Numbered from the stretch's first letter, positions 1 through 10,350 are shown. The stretch is 10,782 nucleotides of DNA from Conidiobolus incongruus B7586 (GCA_000697335.1 JNEM01011152.1:1-10782); one strand, 5' to 3'. Notes: generated by a model not told the origin, from the sequence alone. A program made the numbers and translations.

Positions 1-3000
1 TAATCTTTAAAAAATTTAATTAATAATATAATATTTAAAATTATATGATATATCTTAGATGATGAATTATTTTTAATATATAAATTTATAAAATTAATAT
101 TAATTTCAATTAAATCTATATTTAATTTTTAATTTGAATAAATTATTAATATTGTTTAATTATATTTAAATTTCTTTTATAATATGTATATTTAAGTCAG
201 AATTTTAATCATATTTATAATTATTCCTTCATATATTAACATTCAATTAAGATTGAATAATATAATTCAATAATATATAATTAATTTAATTCATTTTATA
301 AATTATGAACTAACCCTATAAATATTATATACCTGAGAATTTGTAAAAATTTTATAATTTCCAAAGGATAGTGCTGTAATTTGAAAATACCTGTCCGCCT
401 CGATTCTATAGTTAAGTCCATATTATCCCTCATTTATAGTGGCTTTGTCAATCAACGATTAAAGGATACTCTTTATTAGTAATATCATTCACTGAGTTAA
501 CTATTTAAATAAGCTTAATACACAATGTACTAACAACCATCTTTAATAAAATAGCTGATTATACAACACAACAGATAGAATATTTCAAGATAAAATACTA
601 ATTTATTTAACTATACTCAGGATAGACCCATGAAACTAGAATTCTTTTGTAATATATGAAGTGATGTATTCTATGAACAATGATAATGACCAACCCACTC
701 AATCAAAATATAAGCTATGAAAATGAATGTAACTTGTATAATAAGATTTGATTCATGTTTTGCTAGTTGCCTCATTTTTATTATCCCCAAAATGATTATC
801 TTGAAATGTTAGTTGATGTATCAACTGGTCATGATTATTAATATTATAATATTTCATTTGATCTCCAACTAAATTTGCCAATATTTGTACAAAATACTAG
901 TGGCAAATCATTTTCATTTGTGACTTATAATACATTCACTTAATATTAATTAACAAACATAATTTTATCACTTTAATAAAATATTTGAATATTTAGGAAA
1001 TATAATTTAGTTTATTAACTACTCAAATTCTTGGTTTTTTATTAGAATCAGATAAATTTTTAATAATAAAAATTTTTTTAATATTTAAATTAAGAGATTT
1101 AGGTATATTTCTAATAAATGTTATAAAAGATTGATTAGAAAAAATAAGTATAATAGATAATTAAATTCACTAGGTTTTATCTTTTTTATTATTGAAAATA
1201 AGTCATAAATTACAAAGATATATGATGTAAGATTGATTAAATAAAAGTATGATATTGTAAATTTGCGTTACTATAATATATCATTAAATTATATCTAAAT
1301 ATAATTATTATCCAAGTGAATTCAAAATCGTTAATAAATAATATTGCAAATTGTTATAAGTATGATATCACAATCCTTGTTAAGTGGAATTTTATACACT
1401 GAACATTAGATTTTTCAGTGTTAAGTTGTTTGTTTATTTAATACTTATAGTTTTAATAATAGTATAGTTTATTAAGTAGGAAAAACATATATATTACCTC
1501 AACTGGTATGAACTGAATACAATGATAAATAATTCTTTTTGAATTTTTTATATATAATCAATGATTTTATTATGATAATATTTTGAAAATTTACGTTATT
1601 TACTAACAATATGCAAGTTATAATATGGGTTTATCAAAGATTTAATGTTTAGGATTTGAATTATACAAATTAAATAATATTTTACAATATATTAAGTTAT
1701 GATTAACTTATATTTACCAAGTGATATAAAAGGAGAACATGAATTATCATTTAAGATTTTATTGTGAGGTTGTTTTGAGTTAATGAAATTAAAGTTATAT
1801 AATTATCCTTGTGAATTAATTTTTTTTGAAATCATAGGATATAATTTGATTGATAAATATTTTCATTAAAAGTTAAAAATACTTGTAAATTTGATTAAAA
1901 TATATATGGTCATAGTCTTGATTTGTGAATAAGTGGGGATAACTTTAAAATCAATTATATGAGTTTGTTGATTAAAATATATAGATCAAATTAAAATATG
2001 GTATATATTTAACATTTTCATAATTGCTAATACTATTATTGAAACACGTGGAAATAAAATTATAATTCCTTATTAATTTATTTGAATAATACCTACATTT
2101 ATAATTTTATTTTTTAAAAAATTGGATGTTATTACTGCAGGAAATACTAATATTTTATAATATCTTTAATATATTCATTTTTTATAATTGTATTCATATT
2201 TATTTATACATTTAATTCTAAGTGTTCCCATTAGTCAAAAAACGAATTAGATTGAATCAAAGATCTTAAAATATAGAGTAAGAAATTGATTTATAGTTGG
2301 AATTTAAAAGTGTAATATATATATATGTTTGAATCATGTATATCAACACTATAATTTGTATAATTTTATACTATATATACTACAATATTATAATAATGAA
2401 CCTTGTATTATAAATTGATCCAATTCAAAAAAGGCAAATATTTTATAGAATCATTCATTAAAAAAATTATAAAATATATTAAATTATATAAAAATTTTAA
2501 TATATCATTTTAAATTAATAATATAAATTTAAATCAAATAACTTTGGTATTAAACCTTCAGAGTTTTATAATTATTTTTATTGATTATTTCTTAATTCCA
2601 TAATTAAATTAATTTTATTGTGATATTTAATAAATATTCATATGCATATCATCTAATATATTATAATAAACATATAAAATATACTAAAATGGTTTAAAAT
2701 TTCGTTGATGTAAACTGTCAATTATTGTATAATTTAAAATAATTATTTGAGATGTGGAATAAATTATGAGTAAATGTAAAATTAAGGTCCCATATCATGT
2801 ATGTTTTATTTATAAATGCGCATTTTAATATTTTGTTAGAAGAAAATGCTATTAAATGGTAGATAACTTTGATTATATATATATATGGTAATAAAAGGGC
2901 ATTATACACATTGAATACATATAGTATTATAAAAATATGTCTTAATAAAAATAAAGTTTAATAAAATTTATAAAAATATTAAAAATACGAAAATAAATGC

Positions 3001-3192
3001 TATAAACTATTAATAAAAAAACAAATTTTCATATAGTGTATTTTGAGAATTTCAATTTGAAATGTTTATAATGAGTAGTCCAATCTAAAAACTAAATTGA
3101 ATAAAAACTATCTGGGTAATGATAGTTGGAAAAAAGATATATTATTGTATTATATGATGATTAATATGAATTATTAAAAAATACCAAAAAAC
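1..3192. other. AT-rich stretch without a supportable gene
   Basis: This 3.2-kb stretch is dominated by A/T runs, with stops in every frame. The longest open frame (2718-2909, minus) is 63 codons of I/Y/N/K/F-rich sequence, which is what random AT-rich DNA gives. Short TA runs occur near 2313-2325 and 2875-2885. A 16-bp direct repeat (first copy 1891-1906, second 1968-1983) is present but is not remarkable at this composition. A patch at about 355-960 has more C and G than its surroundings and is listed separately. I see no RNA gene, no terminal repeats and no transposase motif. The 3' flank of the PHO88-type gene lies at the upper end. Confidence 0.6.
355..960. other. Patch of higher sequence complexity, possible decayed coding DNA
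   Basis: Within the AT-rich left third, this patch has visibly more C and G and less homopolymer character. Short stop-free runs occur on the minus strand. One, read from about 830 down to 680, is hydrophobic (it includes IIQVTFIFIAYILIEW), but it ends in stops and continues only in fragments. I do not recognise a family. It could be the remnant of a gene that has decayed beyond recognition, or simply less extreme spacer DNA. No splice pattern that would rescue a long frame was found by eye. Confidence 0.2.
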
Positions 3193-3804
3193 TTATTCAT
3201 CTTTAGAATCTGAAGAAGCGGCAACTCTCTTGGTAGCTTCTTTCTTCTTTTCAGTAGCTGTAGATTTAGCAGATTCGACGGGAGCGGCGGGGTGAGCGGG
3301 GTCGGCAGGGTCGGAGGGCATGGCGAAGGGATTGGGAGCGACCCAGGGACGCTTGAGAGCACCTTCAGCCTTTTGGCCAAGGATGTAGATCTTGACTAAT
3401 TTGTTGTCGTAGAGGTTCTTGATAGGGAGGATACTTTGAAGGAAGAGAGGTTGGACGTAGCCCCATTTGAGATGTAAGAAACCGAGGAAAGCCATACCCA
3501 TAAACACACCCTGGAGTGCCTTCATCAATTCGGCACGGTCGTACTCCACAACAGTGGTGTTGACTTGGACGGGCTCTTGAGCGAATCCCTTCTTTTCTTC
3601 ATAGTTGAGAGGGGTGGTATCGTTATTAGCATTAATTCTAGTGTAGATGTAACCGTAGACAGCGAGGATGACGAGTTGAGCGGTAATGTAAGAAGCTCTT
3701 AAATATGGTAACTTGGCCGGATCTTCTAAATCCAAACGTTTGGCGACTTGCACCAAACCCATAACTAAACCAATACCTAACAATTGTTGTTGCATACCTG
3801 ACAT
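3193..3804 (-). CDS. SND3: Pho88/Snd3 family ER membrane protein
   Basis: Intact, intronless 203-residue protein of the Pho88 family (yeast Pho88, also called Snd3, is about 190 residues). Landmarks follow the family along the whole length: KRLDLEDP at residues 22-29, the NDTT segment at 61-64, the EYDR segment at 87-90, FMGMAFLGFLHL at 101-112, then QPLFLQSILPIKNL at 118-131 and KRPW at 151-154. Hydrophobic stretches near 7-20, 36-55 and 94-112 would be membrane segments. The tail after about residue 160 is Pro/Ala-rich, then Lys-rich, and ends in acidic DSKDE. In yeast the protein sits in the ER membrane; it was first linked to phosphate transport and later to SRP-independent targeting of membrane proteins (SND pathway). 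The start was chosen because homology begins almost at once and the ATG has A at -3. SEC62 lies 925 bp upstream on the same strand. The family call is firm; the exact role in this organism is inferred. Confidence 0.93.
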   Translation of the reverse strand: MSGMQQQLLGIGLVMGLVQVAKRLDLEDPAKLPYLRASYITAQLVILAVYGYIYTRINANNDTTPLNYEEKKGFAQEPVQVNTTVVEYDRAELMKALQGVFMGMAFLGFLHLKWGYVQPLFLQSILPIKNLYDNKLVKIYILGQKAEGALKRPWVAPNPFAMPSDPADPAHPAAPVESAKSTATEKKKEATKRVAASSDSKDE

Positions 3805-3846
3805 TTTGAATATTCTTTTATTTTATAGTTTATAAAATTATTAGTT

Positions 3847-3860
3847 TATATATATATATT
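3847..3860 (-). promoter_or_regulatory. TATA-like run upstream of the PHO88-type gene
   Basis: An alternating T/A run lies 43-56 bases upstream of the start codon at 3804. Distance and composition fit a core promoter element. In DNA this rich in A and T such runs also occur by chance, so the call is weak. Confidence 0.25.
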
Positions 3861-3981
3861 TTTATTTTATTCAATTAAAAATAAAATTGAGTATGACCAT
3901 TATTAAAATTATCTATATATACCAATATGAAATTTAATGGGAATTGAAAATTAATCCTTGATAGTTAAACTAACCAATCAC

Positions 3982-4011
3982 AAGTTCCCAAATTGGAATC
4001 TCTTGGGACTT
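3982..4011. repeat. Imperfect dyad in the upstream region of the PHO88-type gene
   Basis: The left arm AAGTTCCCAA (3982-3991) pairs with the right arm TTGGGACTT (4003-4011) apart from one bulged T, around an 11-base spacer. It lies about 180-210 bases upstream of the start codon and next to a CCAAT pentamer at 3974-3978. The surrounding patch is richer in G and C than the rest of the spacer, as expected if it were kept by selection. It could be a binding site for a dimeric regulator, but no known site is recognised. Confidence 0.4.
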
Positions 4012-4729
4012 TTTTGAAACAGTCTGGGGAAAATTTCGAGTTTTTTTATTTTTAACAATAAATAATGGAGAATATTAAAATTATTATAAAGTTGATAAAA
4101 TTAATATCATCTAATTAATATAGATTAAAAAATGATTAAATTTAGCATGTATCATGCTTAATGAAAATATTAATAATTTCTAGAAAATTCCTAACAATAT
4201 TATTTTTCAATTCTGAATTCAATTTTTCATAGATTTTAGGAACCAATTAAAATTTGTCAAGTCAATTTACCAATTTAATATTTAATATTTAATATATTTG
4301 TTTCCTGAATCAGATTACCTGATAGTAGAAGTAATTATTAATATTGAATTTCGGTTAGTTATTATTATTCTTAATACGAAATTAATATTTACTCTATTTC
4401 AGTTCAAAAACGTTAGTAGAATCTTTCATGTTGAAGTTTATGAATCGAAATAACAATGTATTAAAAATATAAGTTAAATGCTATTTGAAATGATTATTTC
4501 AAATATTAAATAATTATAATCAATTAGTAATATTATTGAAATGCTAAAAATTAATTTTCAGGTACTATATTGAAATTATGACATTATTCATTTTGTAAGA
4601 GATGAAAAATAATTTACATTTGTTAAAGTAAAAGTATAACATGCTTAAGCTATGAGTTTAATGATGTTGTGAATAGTATGAAATATAGTAAATCAATCGC
4701 GTTTTAAATTTATAGGGATTGTATAAAAA

Positions 4730-5546
4730 TTAATGATCACAACAGCCACCATCATGCTGATGGGGAGTATTCAAAGTAGTATAGTTTGATTTAGCATCGG
4801 CTGCTCCAGGGGCAGCACCTGCGGCAGCAGCCTTGGCCTTCTTCTTTTTACCACCGGATTGCTTGGGTGGAGGAGGCACGTCCCAAGCGTAGAGGGGGAC
4901 GAAAGATTCGAAAAAGCCACAGTCTTCGAAGAGGTTAGGGAATAGCCAAATACCGGGTTTGACAAAGATTTTGGTAAAGATGTACAAAATAAGACGAATG
5001 ACAGCCAATACTAGCATGAAGCATAAGAAACCTAACATTGCCATAGAGAGGTACCATACACCCTTTTGCAAGAATCTGGGCCACAAGGGATAGAATACTC
5101 CCAAAATTATCACTGCGAGAACACCGATGGCAGTGAGGTAATTCTTGAGTTGAGAACCTTGATAAATCCACATGAAATAAGTGTCTTCAGAGAATTCTTG
5201 TTCCTGAATCAATTGCAAATTCTGAGTTTGGGGATCTTTATGACATCTGATAAAGAATTGATGCTGTAACAATTGTTCTAAAAGTCGTCCAGCTTCTTCT
5301 CTGTTGTTAACCTGAGGTGATAAAGTGTACTCCTTCTTCAATAGAGCATTAACACCACTCTTTCCTAATTTACTCTACTTAATTTCCAATTTTGATAACT
5401 TAATTCTAGAATTTACCTTTAAAATAGATGACTCTTTGACCGTTAAATTGAGTTTGTCTTTGACGTAAGCCAGATTTAGAGAAATCCAATAGGTAGTTGG
5501 CTACGTTAACTAATTCTTTAGGTGCTTGCTTTTGAGCTTCTGACAT
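4730..5546 (-). CDS. SEC62: Sec62, subunit of the post-translational ER protein translocon
   Basis: Two exons, 5417-5546 (43 codons plus one base) and 4730-5364, join in phase 1 at a glycine codon and give 254 residues. The joined reading runs ...VIYFKG|KSGVNALLKKEY..., which fits the Sec62 N-terminal domain. Two membrane segments lie near residues 119-136 and 147-174. The family signature YPLWPRFLQKGVWYLS sits at about 135-150, and WLFPNLFEDCGFFESF follows at about 183-198. After a proline run (PPPP) comes a Lys/Ala/Gly linker and a His/Cys-rich tail ending GGCCDH. Sec62 works with Sec63 and the Sec61 channel to pass fully made secretory proteins into the ER. The start ATG has A at -3 and no credible upstream extension was seen. 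An exon-2-only frame beginning at TTG (5341) would lack the conserved N-terminus. The tail differs from that of yeast Sec62 as far as I recall it. Confidence 0.95.
5365..5416 (-). other. SEC62 intron (52 bp)
   Basis: The donor GTAAAT and acceptor TTAG follow the GT-AG rule on the minus strand. Removing the 52 bases restores one frame from the ATG at 5546 to the stop at 4730. The intron is phase 1, after the first base of a glycine codon. It is very AT-rich, and no strong branch-point consensus is evident. Confidence 0.93.
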
Positions 5547-6770
5547 TATTTATAATTTTCTTAAACTAAATTTAATCTCGATTAATTTTCACTCTATTTC
5601 AAATTTTCAATCTGGTAAAATACTCTACTATATTCATATATTTAATTATTTTAGTGATTTTACTTACAAATTAAAATTATTCAACTGATTTCAATATTTT
5701 TTTAATATTTAGTTTGTTATATATATAAAGAATTGTAATATTCATATTCACAAATTTTACATTTTTAGTTTTTTAATTTGGTTATGGATGATTTTGGGAG
5801 ATTGATTTGGCTTAATTTAATTGGTTAGTTGAACTACATCAAATTGATGTCAATTTGGAGAAGTAATTTTTAATGTTGATTAATTTTGGAGTCCTAAAAA
5901 CTATGTTCAAATTTTTTTTTACTTTGAGAGTTTTATTTAAATATTTTAATATTTTAATATCATTATTTTGTTTATAATCAATCATTGTATATATTTAATG
6001 AATATTAAGTAATATAGATATTTATATTTTTTGGCTGACTGTTATTTTATTAAATAATTTTAAAATTTTAAAAAATGCATTAAAAATTTTTTTGAATATG
6101 TTCAAAGTATTCTGAAAGTTATTACTTTGTATTGAACTGAGCCAAATTACCACAAAGGGATGATTTTTTCGACTATCAAGTTTGAAGATATAAAATCCAA
6201 TTATACAAATTATAATGCTAATACCTTTAATTTGAACCTTTAATTTCATATATATTATACATTTTTCCTAGAAATAGCTTATTTCTTTTTTCACTATTAA
6301 TTTCAATATTTAATTAATTCGAATACAAAAACTTAATAATTAAGAACTTATTAAGAATCATTCATAGTTATAAAATTTTTATTAATGATATGGTATTTAT
6401 TCCAATGTATCACGTTACCATATTTTTTTCATTCTATTGAATTTTCAATATATCTATATTCATACTTAATTGGATATTTTACATCCTTTTCAAAATGGAT
6501 AGAAAATAAGAAAAATATATTTATAATTCAAATAAATTGATAATTATAGTGAATTAAATAAATCAAACAAGATAAGAAATTTTGAAATATTTTAATTATT
6601 AATAAAAGATTAGTATATTAACTATTAACATATATATACATTAAATTTAAATTTTATAAAATTTTGTCAAATATCAATTTCCATAAATAATAAAAAAATA
6701 TTTTAAGTATAAAATATTTCTAAACATTTAAAAACTATTGTGTAAAGTATAGAGTAAATAGGACCAAATA
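5547..6770. other. Intergenic region upstream of SEC62
   Basis: AT-rich spacer of about 1.2 kb. It holds the presumed SEC62 promoter, including a TATATATATAAAG-type stretch near 5719-5731 that is too far from the ATG to assign firmly. The open frame at 6022-6249 (minus, 75 codons) has no recognisable domain and low-complexity I/F/K/N content. The right end is the 3' flank of the P450 pseudogene. Confidence 0.55.
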
Positions 6771-8628
6771 TTAAAATCTCTTTTTGACAGTGATAACAAG
6801 ATCCCTAGGACATTTAATATTGAGAGAAATGACTCTAGACTTATGAAAGTCTAGAATAGAGGATGCAAATGAAAATTCAAACTTTTGTAAGAGAATTGCA
6901 ATAATTGGTCATTGTTCCATCAAGAAGAATGTGCCAATACACAGAGAACTATATGGGTTGGATCATAGTAGAACATTAGTAAATAAAATAGATTATATTA
7001 TCTATTTTCAGTGATAAAAGACTGGCAGTTTCGACTTTGGATATTGGATAAATCTTTAGATCTCTCAGGATTAAATCCTTGGGGCTAAGGAATTGCTGAA
7101 ACGTTGTGGTGGATACTCCAAAGATTTAAAAGCATCCCAGTTCCTTTGAGCACAGTAATGTCATTGCTCAATGTATAATGTTGTGTAAAAATTTGAGGCA
7201 TTCAACCAGCAGTTTTCATGATTCTCATGGATTCTTTATTGACTAGGTCTATATATGAAATATTTTTTAACTGATCAATCGTTAGAATGGGCAATTTGTT
7301 AGGATGTTTTAAAACTTCTAATATTTGGTAGCGTAATTTATATTGAATTTCCTAAGGTTTGATGTTTATATTATTATATTAAGATCTAAAATATTTAATT
7401 TAGTATCGTGGGCAGCCAATATAGACACTTTAATATTAACCTAAAATTAAATTAACTCTCGATATAATCTGTATAACAATATTATATGATTGCCCTAATT
7501 TTATCATGTGTAAGTTGATTTCCCTCAGTATTTTCATTTGATCTAATCAATGTAGCAATCAAATCATCATTGGTGTAATTTGAACTCTTCAATAAATCCT
7601 TTATATTCTTCCATATAATCGTTTAATGTACCATGTTTGAATACTGAATTACGATCTAGAGTTGGTATTATTATATATTAAGATTGTTCGAATAGTCGAG
7701 TAGTAATATTGCTAAATAGGTAGTATAATTTAGAATTCGGATCTTTGATAGACTAATTATAATATTGGTATATGTTAATATGTAAACAATTATAAATTGT
7801 TTTGAAATCGTGATTGAAAATAACTTTGCTACAGGTATCTAAAGTCATCCTAGGGATTTATAATCACTATGTATAATGGATTAAAAATTAACAATGTAGC
7901 TGCCTCTGTATCATCAAATAAATTTTAATTTCTTCAACATCATTCTTTTCTCATTCATCAATCAAATCTTTAACACAGTTGTCAAACATTTCTGGAGATC
8001 ATGACTTAAATATTGAATTGATGATTTAGTGATGCCTCTTTCAAATCCATAATAATCAAAGTTATAGAACTATTGAAATTTAGAATCTTAATAGATACAC
8101 TATCTTGCCATTAGTCGCACATACTTGACTCATGCCTATACATTTGATTAAATTTGAAGCATTTTGATTTTTATCCATTTCAGGCTTTCTAAAATAATCA
8201 ATACCATTTGAAAATACTTTATATTGTAGATAATATAATCAAATATTGACAGAATAATTACGAAATTTTGAGAATATCTTTTCAGAATTCTTAGGACCTC
8301 CAACCTTTAAAACTTATCCATTAATTGTAAACATCTAAAAATCATATCAAAATGACAATGCTCAACGATATCAATTATTCAATAACCTCTACGAAATAAC
8401 TCATACTTATGAATCAAAGGTTGGATACAATCCTTGTTCTCGATATTGTAATCATCCTTCGAGAATACCATCATAAAAAAGGATCAAAATGCAGCCACTT
8501 GGGATATGTTCCATATCTTTGTAACATTTCGTGTATTCATAGATTTTATACCCTAAAAATATTTCAGTAAAAGCAATTAGACAGTATATCATAATTTGAA
8601 AATGCGTATTGTAATAAATTATTATCAT
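6771..8628 (-). pseudogene. Decayed full-length cytochrome P450 pseudogene
   Basis: The whole length of a membrane-anchored P450 can be followed in changing frames. From the 5' end: a possible ATG at 8628, a hydrophobic anchor, then KCYKDMEHIPSG; RMTLDTCSKVIFNHDF at about 7851-7800 (helices C-D region); TNDDLIATLIRSNENTEG and LTHDKIR before the I-helix; ILAAHDTK for the usual AGxDTT (about 7403-7418); EIQYKLRYQILEVLKHPNK; KESMRI, which keeps ExxR (7223-7234); NPERSKD in place of the PERF motif; and CIGTFFLMEQ around the heme cysteine. The end is ISLNIKCPRDLVITVKKRF and TAA at 6771. It is dead: frames shift several times, stops interrupt conserved parts (for example TGA at 6909-6911 just after the heme segment), the conserved glycine of the heme loop reads as Glu (FITENR), and Phe of PERF is Ser. 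The nearest relative in view is the P450 at 10395. Confidence 0.9.
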
Positions 8629-8954
8629 GGGAATTGCTCGAGTCTTTATACTCCTTTTACGTCATGCATAATTTTTAATTTTGAGTTCATTATTCTGCTA
8701 TTAAATCTTTGATAATTTAAATTAATCATAATAATTTTTAATTCATATATAATATATTTGCTGAAAAATATGATTTCAATCAATAATATTACTTTGAAGC
8801 AGTAATATCAACGATTAATATAATATATCTATTTCAATCTATCATCCATATTTTGTAATTGTGATCCTAATAGAAAAGTATATTACTTAATATTCTATTC
8901 ATAATTAAGTTATTATTTCATAATGGTTTATTTTCCTGTACAAATCATAAATAG

Positions 8955-8986
8955 ATTTCAACCTGTCAACTTATATAGGTTGAAAT
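8955..8986. repeat. Perfect 10-bp inverted repeat with 12-base loop
   Basis: The left arm ATTTCAACCT (8955-8964) and the right arm AGGTTGAAAT (8977-8986) are exact reverse complements around a 12-base loop. The arms contain a G/C-bearing core (AACCT/AGGTT), so this is less likely a by-product of AT richness than the many A/T-only palindromes nearby. It lies about 330 bases upstream of the P450 pseudogene start. Function is unknown; a small mobile-element remnant or a protein-binding dyad are both possible. Confidence 0.6.
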
Positions 8987-10083
8987 ATCGGTGTTTTGAC
9001 ATGTATATCATTGTAATGTATTATTTTTAATATTATTATTATAGTGATATTGAAAAATCTTCAATCAAATACATATATATAAACATTACCTCCATTTACA
9101 GATGTAGGGGTTAAGAAGTAGAATTTCATTTTTTGAATTTCATATTCAATAAAATTATACAAAATAATTATTACACAAATTATTTTATACAAGTTATATG
9201 GAATTTGCCTAGACATTGTATTGATTTTAAAATCATGAACACTATTGAAATATGAAAATAGCAATACCAGTATTATAATATAGAAAAATTTTATAAAATA
9301 TTATATTCTTCCTGCAAGAGATGATAATTGATAGTCTTATATCTGAAATTGAATATTATAAGTATAATAAAGGATTTAACGAGTATTGTTTTGCTTTACA
9401 AATATAATCAAAATACTCTATGAAGCCAAAAACTTTTCTGTCATTTTATTAAATTCGAAATATCCATAAATGATAATAATTATTCAATAATCTCAAAGGT
9501 AACAAAAATTTTAAAATTTATAATATATTTTTTCACTAATTAAATCAGGGTTAAAATTATGAAAAGGAATTTTGTGGAATAGATATCAAATGGATCAATC
9601 CATTAATTTGAATTCTTTAAGATCTAAATATTGATTACATTGTAATACATTTTATTTAATACAAAATATTCATAAAGTTATTAATTAAAATAATGCTTAC
9701 AGATATTGGAATGTGTCTTAGAAAAGATATGTATTAATTTTATAACTATGATTTTATGTATAAAATTGTAATGAGTTGAAATATTAGATGTTTTTCAGAT
9801 ATATTCAACATTACTGATATAAATAATACAATTAATACAATCTTTATTGATATGATATCTTAAACATTAATGTTAATGTGAATGACTCGATAAATGTAAT
9901 CAAAACGGATTATGTGTTTATAATGAAACATAATATATATTAAAACGATGATATAATTAATATAGATATATTTTGTTATTTTTGGATTATTCGAAAGGTA
10001 TTTGAATTGATAATAAATATCTGAATTGGATTCAATCAATTAAATTATATTGAGATACAGATTCAATTATAATATCAAAGAAA

Positions 10084-10084
<1 letters not shown>

Positions 10085-10122
<38 letters not shown>
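10085..10122. repeat. (TA)19 microsatellite
   Basis: An uninterrupted dinucleotide run of about 38 bases, by far the longest in the window. Runs like this are prone to slippage and to cruciform or unwound structure, and are likely to differ in length between strains. The plus-strand frame that crosses it (YIYIYI...) is an artefact of the repeat. Confidence 0.95.
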
Positions 10123-10124
<2 letters not shown>

Positions 10125-10350
10125 AAGTTAATAAATATATGCAATAATAGTTATTTCATTAATAATCTGGAGAAATATATCCAATATATCAGAATAAATA
10201 ATCTAGTGAGAAATCCATATGATGATTCCATCTAATTGTAAAAATGTGATATTTTTTAGAATTATTTATATTAATTTTTGAATCAGTAATAAAATACTAG
10301 TAGATAAAAATTTACATTCATAAAATGGTTGATAACAATATTAATTCCAA

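Larger units (their letters stand above)
3805..4729. other. Intergenic region between the PHO88-type gene and SEC62
   Basis: This spacer of 925 bp is AT-rich and without a credible open frame. It holds the presumed promoter of the PHO88-type gene at its left end and the 3' flank of SEC62 at its right end. The part at 3960-4030 is visibly less AT-rich and carries a CCAAT pentamer (3974-3978) and an imperfect dyad (3982-4011). The rest holds only short repeated TTTAATA units around 4275-4300. Confidence 0.6.

Noticed and set aside
1590-1625. TACTAAC followed by AG, resembling an intron 3' end
   Set aside because: No matching exon or coding frame on either side; the word is common in DNA of this composition.
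1891-1983. 16-bp direct repeat in two copies
   Set aside because: Almost entirely A/T, so expected by chance; no sign of target-site duplication or of an element between the copies.
2718-2909. 63-codon minus-strand frame
   Set aside because: I/Y/N/F/K-rich sequence typical of chance frames in AT-rich DNA; no motif and no base-composition rise.
3174-3380. Minus-strand open frame of 68 codons, Pro/Leu-rich
   Set aside because: It is another frame of the Pro/Ala-rich tail of the PHO88-type gene and has no family resemblance.
3780-3800. A GTATGC donor-like site just after the start codon of the PHO88-type gene
   Set aside because: The frame is open from start to stop and family similarity runs through this point, so no intron is needed.
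4771-5269. Three further open frames (64-78 codons) on both strands
   Set aside because: They lie inside SEC62 exon 2 in other frames and make no sense as proteins.
6022-6249. 75-codon minus-strand frame with a hydrophobic start
   Set aside because: Low-complexity, no recognised domain, composition like the surrounding spacer. A small membrane protein cannot be excluded, but nothing supports it.
6834-6855. 9-bp inverted repeat (TCTAGACTT / AAGTCTAGA, 4-base loop)
   Set aside because: It lies in the C-terminal coding part of the P450 pseudogene, where the sequence is explained by the protein (LDFHKSRV); the palindrome is probably chance.
9061-9264. 67-codon minus-strand frame with a hydrophobic middle
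   Set aside because: Considered as a possible P450 anchor exon, but there is no conserved sequence after the hydrophobic part and no link to a following P450 domain.
10050-10235. 61-codon plus-strand frame
   Set aside because: It runs through the (TA)19 microsatellite and is an artefact of it.
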